Shown in pieces: positions 19,837-31,343 of a stretch of 40,000 bases of DNA. The number at the start of each line of letters is the position of its first letter. The first letter of the stretch is position 1. The position numbers and the translations under genes are program-made. The notes under the pieces were generated by a model, which worked only from the letters and a program-made list of their open reading frames with translations, searched no databases and was not told the DNA's origin. Source of the DNA: Chrysomallon squamiferum (Eukaryota > Mollusca > Gastropoda > Neomphalida > Peltospiridae); contig CM022675.1 in assembly GCA_012295275.1 (NCBI GenBank), positions 1,603,425-1,643,424 on the forward strand, written 5' to 3'.

Positions 19837-19900
<64 letters not shown>

Positions 19901-19929
19901 GCTACGCATAAATGCACATCATGTATGAT
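19641..19929. repeat. ATT/AGT microsatellite
   Basis: Interrupted ATT and AGT repeats (19727-19835) run into a pure (ATT)n tract (19838-19899). It separates the spacer repeat from the promoter-like module. Confidence 0.9.
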
Positions 19930-20400
19930 GCAATAGTTAAAAGCAGTAATTCATTGGACAGGATGGTTTCTTTGTCCTTACGATATAAATACAGCTAAAC
20001 ACATCGTGAGATGCAGTTTTATGTTTTATTCTAACTGTGTAAAGGAGGATAAAGCTTCTTTTGTGAGTGTCTCAAGTAAGAAGGTAGGTTCACGTAAACT
20101 TACTTCAATTAATATGTTTGTACGCGTTTGAATGCATCTGATTTCAGTAAATGCAGGTGTTTATATTTTCACTGTAACAGATACGTATCTGCACTTTTAG
20201 TAGTACTTGAGTTATTACTTGTTTCTTAGGTTGTGGTTGCTGTTGTTGTTGCTACTACTGTATAATATTATATTATTTTTATTTGTTTATGTATTTGTTT
20301 TATTTTTTATTTTTTTATTTTGTTTAGTTCAGTTGAGTTTAGTTTATTCTTAAAGTGTCCCTATGGAGATATCAAGAAAGTAAATATGCTCTTATTGTTT
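19930..20400 (+). promoter_or_regulatory. Promoter-like module, copy A (TATA box, leader, splice donor)
   Basis: CAGGATGGTTTCTTTGTCCT precedes TATAAATA at 19984-19991. About 30 nt downstream GTGAGATGCAGTTTTATG begins a stretch ending at CAAGTAAGAAG followed by GTAGGT (donor near 20083). The same layout occurs at 39410-39560 with near identity, and at 21590-21727 more diverged. Conservation of TATA, spacing and donor suggests a core promoter with an untranslated first exon. A short open frame MFYSNCVKEDKASFVSVSSK is not kept in the 21.6-kb copy, so it is unlikely to be coding. Position upstream of gene 2 suits an alternative promoter for it. Confidence 0.5.
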
Positions 20401-20459
20401 CAGGTTATGTTTCACTTGATTTCTGCAATCTTGTCTTAATTTAGGGTAAAACTAAACAG

Positions 20460-20840
20460 TACAGTATAAATAGGATTTACACCTCGACTTAAGACTGCCT
20501 CAACTTACGATGGTTTGCTTTGAGTTGCGAGCATTAATCCGAGTTACGAGCCAGCTGTAGGTATCCCACCACTAGTTGGCGCAACGAATAACACAACATT
20601 CGGCCAGCAGCCCGCGTTTCATTCCTTTACATCACATGGTTAGCTTACCGCTGAATCATCTCTGTTGTGTTGTGCTCGCGTTTGTTTGAGTATTTTGCAA
20701 ACATTTTTTTTTCTGACAATGGATCCTAAGAAAATGGGTCCAAAGGACAGTGCTGAGAAGAAGAAGCAGATGCTAGACTGCCTAGACTGCCTAGCTAAAT
20801 GCACTACAGGCACGCCTGGCTCATGTTTTTTTCTATGAAT
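20460..20840 (+). mobile_element. Truncated pogo/Tigger-like DNA transposon 5' end
   Basis: CCTCGACTTAAGACTGCCTC, ACTTACGATGGTTTGCTTTG and GAGTTACGAG resemble the degenerate repeated termini of Tigger-type elements. The GC content is higher than in the neighbours. A start at 20719 opens MDPKKMGPKDSAEKKKQ, resembling the N-terminus of Tigger transposases, but it stops after 39 codons (TGA 20836-20838). No DDE core or right end follows. The family is recognised from memory of the sequence style. Confidence 0.5.
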
Positions 20841-20868
20841 TCAAGGTTTAAGTATATATATATATATA

Positions 20869-20899
<31 letters not shown>

Positions 20900-21145
20900 C
20901 TTATAGTTCTATATCTCTATCAGTCTCAATATGCGTGTGTGTTTGTATGTGTGTATGTGTGTCTGTGAAATCTGAGAATAAAACAGTAATGAAATAATAA
21001 ATAAAAAAAAAAAAAAAAAAAATAAAAATAAAAATACAATAATAATACAAAAACAACAAATAATAATAAAATTCGAATATACGTGTGTACTAGACAGCAA
21101 AAGTCTCTACACATAATGAGAATTTATTCATCATAAAAAATATTA

Positions 21146-21217
<72 letters not shown>

Positions 21218-21589
21218 AATAATCTAGTCGGATAAAATTCCTTTACATTTGGGACAACTTTCGTCCATTTTTGTGTGTGTCTGTCTGTGTGTTTGTGTGT
21301 GTGTGTGTGGACATAATTCTGTATAATGCACAACTCTTGTTTCATTTACTCAACAGACAAACAGATTAAGCTGAAGAAATCACCAGTTATGTTAGTTATA
21401 GTTATTTATTTTTAATATCGCTCTATTTTTTTTTTCTTGAATTAAATATTATAAAATAAATTAGTGTAAATTACTTTACACGAATACTACCCGTTCATTC
21501 CAAGCATGCTCATTCTACCAGAACGTTTTGTAGATTTTGCAATAAAAATAAACAAGAGCATATATTTGAGGAACGTTTGTTTGAAATAT
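20841..21589. other. Spacer with microsatellites
   Basis: TA tracts at 20854-20900, an A run at 21003-21020, a long (ATT)n at 21148-21216 and GT repeats at 21274-21310. No gene is supported. Confidence 0.7.
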
Positions 21590-21730
21590 CATATTATGCA
21601 TTCTTTGTCCCAAACATATAAAATACAGCAAAACTCATCTTGGATGTAGTTTTATGTTTTATACCAAACACGTCAAACTGTTTAAGTGAGGACAACGTTT
21701 GTGAATGTCACAAGAAAGAAGGTAGGTTAT
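21590..21730 (+). promoter_or_regulatory. Promoter-like module, copy B, closest to gene 2
   Basis: TATGCATTCTTTGTCCCAAA precedes TATAAAATA at 21617-21625, then GATGTAGTTTTATGTTTTAT and TCACAAGAAAGAAG followed by a GTAGGT donor at about 21721. It is a diverged copy of the modules at 19.9 and 39.4 kb. It lies about 1 kb upstream of the gene 2 start codon, and a first exon ending here could splice to the cttttttttcAG acceptor ending at 22683. This is inferred from layout only. Confidence 0.45.
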
Positions 21731-22695
21731 GTTTCCCTTACTTCAATAAACGTACGTGTATATATTCTGTATATCTGTATGTTGAACGAAAGTACACACT
21801 TTCTCTGTATTTGTAAGCATAGACATCTTTATCAATGAAAATGTCCGCGGTTTTCATTTTATTGATAAATAAATAAGTAAGTGTTTAGATCTTAAAAAAT
21901 GTTATGTTGTCATAATATCTTAATTTCAATTGTACAACTACAAAAATATTTTTATATATTTATTTATTTATCTACTTATTCATTCGTTTGTTTGTTTGTT
22001 TATTTATTAATTTTATTATATTATATTTTGCAATGCTTTATTTCGTTTTATGTTATTCATATATTTATATATCTGTTTTCTTTTATTTGAATTTATTTTA
22101 TATTATTTAAATATTCACTTATGCAAATTAATGTTATTTTATTTTACTTGAAACATTTAAACGTATTTACTTTATTTAATTATTATTAAATTATTATTTT
22201 ATCAAAACGTATAGGTGATATTTATGTTTTCGCTAAAATTTTAAAAGCGTTTCAAGAAAGTATTAAGAAACGGGAAATCTCGTTTGACCTCTGTCTTAGT
22301 AATACATCACGTATAACACATCACTGCTCATCTAGACTAGTACTCAGCTCTTACAACAACAGTCAGCCATGATGAGTTTTCACTCACTTGTTACGCATTT
22401 TTAATGTTTTAATTTTTTGGGATCTGCAGTCTAATATTAACAGGAAAGTACAGATTAACAGTAGCTGATTGGGGCGGCTATGTTTCTGTAGTCGTGACGT
22501 TATTACGTACATTCCAGACTCAGTCTGCTAGGATCATAATGATTAAAACGTGTAACAAACAAAACAATGATATATATCTGATTACTTCAGTGTCGACTTA
22601 TACTCAGACTAACATGAAAGATCACAGCTGCATATGCTCGGGATTTTCAATTTAAATTAATATGTTGTTTTGCTTTTTTTCAGTACTAACTACAG
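21731..22695 (+). other. Upstream region of gene 2
   Basis: AT-rich with ATTT-type repeats (21955-22010). The stretch 22260-22410 aligns with 39280-39400 (shared AAACG..A and TCTAGACTA..ACTC.GCTC words), so it belongs to the duplicated upstream region. A pyrimidine tract ending in CAG at 22683 lies 12 nt before the gene 2 ATG and may be the acceptor of a leader intron. Confidence 0.5.
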
Positions 22696-22747
22696 ATGTG
22701 GATACCACTCGTATATCTAACACTTCTAACTCGTTCTTTCAGCTTAG
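22696..22747 (+). CDS. Gene 2 first coding exon: start codon and signal peptide
   Basis: ATG at 22696 opens MWIPLVYLTLLTRSFSL, a short hydrophobic segment, and the exon ends in phase 1 at the GT donor 22748-22749. It joins in frame to the first EGF exon. No other upstream exon is needed. The exon is small and the signal core is only moderately hydrophobic, so the call rests on phase, position and character. Confidence 0.6.
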
Positions 22748-23407
22748 GTAACTTCTTCTACTTAGGTAATATGTGTCCCTGTGTATCTGTTAGTCTATGT
22801 TTGCGTATGTGTGTATATGTGTGTTTGTTTTCTTAACAAAATAAATAATTTCAAGTGTTAAATAAAACACAAAATAGAAAATTTAAATAATGAAATACGA
22901 TTAAAAATACTTAAATTAAATAATCAGTAAGTTTATTCCTTGAGACAGAAACGAAAACGAAACAAGAACAAAATAACTCACATATATCTCAGTTTTGATT
23001 TACAACAAACGAATTTGCGTTATTTATCATATATAATAACAATTTTCATATATAGAATTTATATTTTAAAATGTTATACTTCTTTACAGCTGATGAGTAT
23101 TTCGACTGCAGACGACAAGGTCAGGATTGTGCTAATAACAAAACTTGTCAAAATGACGGCACCTGTTACTGTGGAAATGACTACACTGGCTACAACTGTG
23201 AACTGCAGAAAAGTGAGTTTTATAATTTCAAAACATCAAAAGTTTAAGATTAAAACAAATAAGAACCTGTGACAACTAATGATCACTTAGTGTACTCGGA
23301 TACATATTAGATCAATGATGTCGCAGTTTTACATCTTATTTTTGTTATTTTCGCTGCTACTATATGAGTTGTTTCCCAGCTTGTTCGGACAGATGTTTTC
23401 AGAGATA

Positions 23408-23452
<45 letters not shown>

Positions 23453-25494
23453 CTTAAGAAGTTTATCTAAACTGCAGAATCACAAATTTGTGTTTTCAGG
23501 TTTGAGTGGTTCAAGTCCGTGTACCAATCACACTGACTCTTGTGGCTCTGATGGAGGTATCTGCTACAATGACAATGGAAACAAGGCGTGTTTCTGTCCA
23601 CCTGGTTTCTATGGAGACCAGTGTGAAAACAAAAGATGTGAGTTATTATCTACGATTATAATAACAAATAATGATAACAACAATAATAATAATAATAACA
23701 ATATTAATGATAATGAAAAAAAATACGAACAACAACAACAATAAGAAATGAGTGAAACAAACTTTAAACAAGAAACTCTTTGAAACCAATTGCATGTATT
23801 TATAAACATTAAAACATTTCAACAAACAGCTTGTTAATGAATTTTTCAATTCCAGTACTTGCAATCTTTATCTCTGCTTCTTTGAGTCTCATCAGTTTTA
23901 TATCTCAGCATTCAATGCAATTCATACAGTGAAGATGATGAAGTTTTCTTGTTCCTCGTAAATACACTTCAATTTTAACGTTTTGAATTTATACGTCAAA
24001 CTCGTGATGTAATACCACTGTAATTATTTTAATTTTAATATCAAAGAGAAAGTATATCAGTAAATAAAGTGACAGATTTCAGCTCTCTTATTTTCAATTT
24101 ATGTGAACGATTTCTTCGTGTCAGATGATTCATATTATTGTTGTTGTTGTTGTTATTATTAGTATTGTTATTGTTGTTGTTGTTGTTGTTGCTGTTGTAG
24201 TGTCATAGTATATAAATATAAAATTATTTATTTCAGATGAAGTTACCTGTCAGAAAAGTTCTATGTTGATTGCAGTTAATCCTTCCGGAACATTCAGAGG
24301 TGTCGTCTATGTTAAAGGTGAAAAAGACACAAAAGGTTGTACGTTCAACAATCAGATCTACCCTCGAGAAAACAGGGCGTGGCTCTGAATGTTCAGGATA
24401 GTGACTGCGGCGGGGTGACTCAGGTCAGTTCAATTCTGTTTTTTTTTAAGATTTTTTTTTATCATATATATATATATATATGTATATTTATTTATTTATC
24501 TATATATTTATTTGTTTCTTTTTTTCTTTTATTTATGTATTTACTTTTTTAACTGTGCATTCTATTTAGACACTTACTTACTTGTTTATTTATTTGTTGG
24601 ATTTTGAATGTTGTCTATGTACAAAGTAGTATTAGACATTCAAACAGTGATGTATCTAATTTTGAATCGTTTACAAAGCTAAATGGAGGTCGATTTCGGG
24701 ATGTGATCATTCAGTTCAGTGACAAATACATGACAAACTTCGACTCAGAAGTACATGTCATTTGTGAGGAAAACAATGGGGCTACATTTGTGAAAGTCAC
24801 CAAAGTGATAACAAGCAAAAATCTTGAAAGGTTCGTTATTACTTTTCTTCTTTTGCTGTTTCTTTTTAAAGCTACTTTTACCTTTCGGGCTGTTACACAT
24901 AAATATGTCTATATTATTATTTTCAATAATAACAGTTGCAGCAGAAGGGGTGCTAGTATTAGTATTAGTACCTTTATTCTTATATTGTTTTATTTATTTA
25001 ATCTCATTCCTTTCTTGGATTAAGTTTCTTGATTATATGAGATTATTATAGCACGTTTTTTTTTTACTCTTTTGTTTTCGCTTTTTACGCCTATTACATT
25101 TCCCAGTTGATGAGAATTGTTTATTTCACATCATGTATAAAAAGTTTCTGATTATTTTCTATTAGAAATAAAATATCGCTTAATGTGAGGAACAAAATTT
25201 ATATGATGAAAATTCCTTATGTATATTATAGACAGATAAATAAATAGGTTAAAATAGATAGATAGATATATAGATATTACATGTGAATGTGTTTTTAATG
25301 ATGTTCTGCAGAAAGAGACAGAATATCACAAACACAGTTAACTCCATAGACTCCTCTGTTGTCCAGTTCAACATCAACCTCAAAGACGGGTCTTCAGTTT
25401 CAGAATCAGCAGCTGTCTCTTTAGATGAAGAACTTACATTTGAATTTTCTACAAGTAGGAGCAATTTGTTGTTTCCATAGTTTTCTTCATTGTA

Positions 25495-25568
<74 letters not shown>

Positions 25569-26324
25569 CAATAACAACAACAACAATAACAACAAAAATA
25601 GTAAAAACAATAATAATAATAACAAAATAATAGCTTCGTAAATTAATTCTGATTTAGGTTTATCTCATTTTTTCGCCAGACACACACACACACACACACA
25701 TATATATGAATGTTTTATTTATTTTTTAATTTATTTTTAATTTATTTATTTATTTATTTACTTATATATTTTCTTACTTTCTTACTTACTTATTTATGTA
25801 TTCAATTTATTTCACAGATTTGACAGCAGAGGTACCAGAAAAGATTGCCGATACTGAAGCAGGTAATATGTGCGTACTACACTGTAGCTATGCATGTCAA
25901 ATAGTCTTAAAACTGTCAACTTTCACATTTCTAAACTACTCATACAATAGTTCAAAACGATTTTTTGAATTTCACAAAATGAAAATAAGTTTCCTCTCAA
26001 TTATTATTAATATTTACTATTTCGTTTTAAAGTGAATATTCGTCTAGTTGGTGGTAACACAAGTAAAGAAGGTCGAGTAGAAGTTTTGTACAACGGTGAA
26101 TGGGGCAGACTGTATAGTACTACATTCTACTACTATGAGGCCACTGTGTTTTGCAGAACTCTCGGATTCAGAAAGTAAGTCAATAACAAACAGTTCAAAT
26201 GTTTGCCCTATTTCTATCTATTTCCAGTATAATGAATGGAAATTTCTAAATCAAGTCAAATAGAATAGTCTTGAAAAAAACAGTAGTTTACGTCAACGGT
26301 TCAAAAAAATATAAGAGAAAACCA

Positions 26325-26358
<34 letters not shown>

Positions 26359-26725
26359 AAGAAGTAATAAAAAATAAAGAAGTAAGTAAATAAATGAAAA
26401 TAATACCAGCGAAATAATACCGTGTCCTTGTGTCCTTGTCGGTGAATGCGTGTCTATATGTGTGCTCGTGTTTGTGTGTGTGTGTGTGTGTGTGTGCGTG
26501 TGTGTTAACACTGCTATTACAATTAAGTTTGTATTCAATAGTGCGTTTGGTATGCCACGTGGTGAAGGTTTCTTCCCAGAAGGAAGTGGACAAATGTGGA
26601 CAGGTAACATACAGTGTCTTGGTTTTGAAATGGATGTACGTGACTGCTTTTCCTGGAAGATTAGTGAATGTACGAGTCGCTGCACGGGACAGGGAGTTGG
26701 ACTGATATGTGTCGGTAAAGAAATA

Positions 26726-26816
<91 letters not shown>

Positions 26817-27083
26817 GCCATTCTTATTATTTTGTTATTATTATTATTCTTGCTATTCTTATTGTTTTTTGTTGTTATTATTATTATTATTATCATCATC
26901 ATCATCATCATCATCATCATTTTATTAGTATTACCATGACGACAATTGTTGTTGTGTTTCTTTAAGATTGTCCAGCTACAGCTATTGTTAATATTTGAAA
27001 ACATCAAATACAGTTTTTCTCAGTTATGAAAATTAGAATAAATAGTCTTGAATGGAATCAAAACTTACGAAATATTACAACTC

Positions 27084-27118
<35 letters not shown>

Positions 27119-27418
27119 AATAATAAAACACTAGCTGGAATTAAACACAGTTTGTATTTTGTTCCACTATAAAAGAAAATCCTGCACCATACAAGCTGCA
27201 ACTGGTGGGTGGGACAAGTGAACATGACGGAAAGCTTCAAGTATTTGATGACGGCAAATGGAATTCAGTGTGTCACAGCAGTTGGAATACTTATGTTGAC
27301 GTTGTGTGCCGGCAAATGGGTTATGCACAGTTAGTTAATATTTTTAAACTCAAGCATTAAATTGTATAATAATAATAAAAAGAACAACAACAACAACAAT
27401 AGTTATAATAATAATAAC

Positions 27419-27469
<51 letters not shown>

Positions 27470-28121
27470 TAGTAGTAGTAGTGGTAGTAATAGTATAAAT
27501 GATATCATAAACATATAGAGATCCACAAAGTCATATGCACTTGTATAAAAATACATATAAAGTTCAGCATTTCTCATCAGAACCATGATTTGGTAAATAG
27601 AAAGTAGTTGTGATACTGTGATATTTCTTTTACGACTGTGGATCCAAAATGTCATTGTGAGTAAACGACATCTAATTTTGTTTTTGTTTTGCTTTTAGTT
27701 TTAGTTTTTATTATTTATATCTTATTTGTTGGCACCGTTTCTTTACAACTTTCTACGCTGTTCTTCCAATGAGACCCAGTTTTGAATTATCTTTTGTTTT
27801 GCATATTCTTCTTCACAGCGGAATATTACATGGTGCTGGTAATGTGGTCACTAGCAATATATGGAAGTATGTGGTTTTCAGCTCAGGTGTTGAACCTGCT
27901 CTGCATTTGTCTTTTCTCAGACTTCGGAATGAAGAGAGGAAATGTCTGGCTTTCCATATTAAGTGTTCAGGTATTAATGTTAAAACTATCAGTTTCGCGT
28001 ACGGTCCAACGTTCACAAGATAAATACATTGGACTTCTACAGAGAAAAAAAATACTGAATATATAAATATATAATAAATGAAACCTACGAAAACTGAAAT
28101 ATTTTTGATAATAATAATTAC

Positions 28122-28156
<35 letters not shown>

Positions 28157-31100
28157 ATTAACAAAAAGTCAACCAATCTAACCGTGACGTATATATTGTA
28201 TTTAAGAATTATTAATCAGTGAATGCAATTATTTTATTTTTTATATTTATTGTGTAGTGGACATATCAGACATTGAGTTACGACTAGTTGGTGGTCCAAG
28301 CAGTAACTACGGTGTCGTTGAAGTGAAAATAAACAATGAGTGGGGCAGAATGAATGATGATTATTCTTCTCCAGCAGTCGCTAGAGTTTTGTGCAGAACA
28401 CTTGGCTTCAACGAGTAAGTAGAAACAGAATGCAATATTAAAGCATTAAAATATCACAGGAAACCAAGGACTGATAGAAGTGAAGCTAATACTAATGATA
28501 TTGATATTAATGGATACTAATAATAGGTGTAGTAGTTGTAGTAGTAGTAGTAGTACTAGTAGTAGTAGTAGTAGTAGTAGTAGTATAACACTCATAATAA
28601 CATTTAATTTAATATTTAAAAAAACTGGCATAAGTACTCAATATAAATTCATTTAATTTTTATATATTTTTTCTTTCTTTATAAAGAAGTTCTAAAGCAA
28701 TGTTACTGAGAGAATTTGAGCATAATCTGACGTCAAGCAACAACAGAGTTTCGACATCAGCTGCATTGTGTTCAGGACTGGAAACAAATATTAATCAATG
28801 CTACCTTGAATATATTAATGACAACGATCATCAGAAGTACACAGCCCTGCTGTGTTCAGGTAATCTGTTTTAGACAGCAGTCACTAAACATCTACTACAT
28901 GTTTAATCATTTTTTCTATGGGAAATAACATTCATTGTCTTACAGACAAAACACTTAAGAAAATGTGATAAAATCTAAATGAAAAATTCTATGTATGTTT
29001 GATATGACAAAGTAAATTTAGTTTGTTATAGCATTTTTCCTTAATGCAGATGAAAAAGAAGAGTTAAAGATTCGTCTGGTGAATGGCAGTTCAGAACGAG
29101 AAGGTCGAGTAGAGATTAAATATCTTGGAATGTGGGGCACAGTCTGTGATAAATTTCATACTGATTACAACGCAGCTGTTTACTGCAGAATGCTGGGTTT
29201 CACTAAGTAAGTTATTCATAATGCTAATTATAACAGCTGTTTGCTGCAAAATGAACTAAGTTATTGATACTGATTATTGTAACTTCTGGTTACTAAGTCA
29301 TTGATAATAGAGTTTATTTCAGAAATGTAGCTTTCACTGAATAAATTATTGCTAATACCTACGATTGACAGCATACCTGTTTGATTTTTACGTTTAAGTT
29401 TTTTAATTTTTTATTGTTTTATTATTATTATAGTTATTCTTAATATTTTTTTTATTGTTTTGACAATTCTCTGTATCGTTTCTAAATTATTAATGATTTT
29501 TATTATAACAGACTACATAAATAATAATGATCATTATGACACCTGTTTACTAAAGAAAACTTGTTTTGACTCAGTATGTCATAAATCTCGACTATTGTAG
29601 CAGCTCTTTTCTACAGCACTGTCAGATTATTAAGATCGATTATTATAAATTTAATGATAGTAAAGAAATATACTTTCAAATGACACATTCCATGCTTTAC
29701 AGTTCAAATGCAACAGCTGTTAACAGTTCCTATTTTGGTGAAGGCTCAGGGCCTATCTTTCTGTGTGATATTCACTGTTTGGGAAATGAAACGAGTCTTG
29801 AGCAGTGCAAATTTCAATGGGGAAGCTTTCTATGTAACCATGGAAAAGATGCTGGTGTCAAATGTGCAGGTATCACTACATTTCTATTTTTACTAGCTTT
29901 GAGCTTGTTATCACTTGTTATTTACGATATTATTATTTACGAAATATCAGAATGAAACGTTAAAATTATAAATCTAATTAAAAAAATTGGGACAAAATAT
30001 CCACAAAATAATAATAATAAATAGAAAAATAAATAAACAAAAAAATAGTTAATTAATCAGTTAATAAACAATAACAATAAAAAGAGCAATAAATACAACA
30101 ATTGTGCTATTAGTACTACTACTACTACTACTACTACTATGACTAGGTCTACGACTAATAATAATAGTAGTATTGCTGACCTATCATTTGAGCTGTATGA
30201 TTAGGCAAATTGACAGATGAAAATATTTCAGGTCTTAAAGAATCTATGTGTTTTAAGTACATGAGCATCCATCATTTATTTCTTATTATTCATATTTGAT
30301 TAGTAGTAGTAGTAGAATTAGCAGTAGCAGTAGTAGTAGTAGTGGTAGAATATTATTATTTTCTTACTATTATTAGTAAAAATAAAATAAAAATAAGTAA
30401 ATAAATAAATGAGTAAATTAATAAAAATATTACGAATAATAAAAGATATAATAAATACAACACGGATGCAGAATAACTATCGTGTTAGATGACTTCTCCT
30501 TTCAGAATTTGACTTATATTAAGTACAGTTTATTTTTAATATTATCAGTGTTATTATCGTCCACACTTTTATAGAGGAATGGTATTAGGAATAACAGTAT
30601 TAGGAAAAGAGAAAATATAATACTAATACTAGTAGTACTGCTATTACTACTACTAATACTAATAATGAAAACAATTAAGAACTATTAATTAAATAATCGA
30701 TGAAGAGAAATTAATATATATATATATAGGAACACTTTCAAGAAATCCTCCATTTTGCAAATGTGGTCAAGGCATATTCTAATATTTTTCTGTACTTTCC
30801 AAAGCGAATTGTTTGTCTCTAAATATCTGCTGTTATTATTACTAGTTACTGACTGTCAACGCTTGTAATCATTCTTAAACGTCTTTGAAATTATATAACT
30901 TTTCATTTTTATTTTATTTTATTTTTTTTTTAAACTAGAAAAGATGAAATTTAATTTCCACCCCTTAACATAATGTTCTTTTTAACTCCTTGCCAAAAAT
31001 ATAATTTTGCTTCAGAGTTGTAAACACAAATATTGTAATACTTTCAAACAGAGCCAGAATCAGGCACTGTCAGAGTGGAGTCTTGTACTGCTGATAATCA

Positions 31101-31312
31101 GAAAACTGGAGAAGACAGCGAAACTTTGAAAATCATTGAAGACAGGTTATGTATATATTATACTTGTTTAGCACAGAATTCATAAACATGGATATTTATA
31201 TGCCTCCGAGAAACACTAGGAAATACTGACGACCATCATCATCATCATTATTATCCTTCTTGGAGTTGTTATTGTTGCTGTTATTATCATTATTATTACT
31301 ACTACTACTACC

Positions 31313-31343
<31 letters not shown>

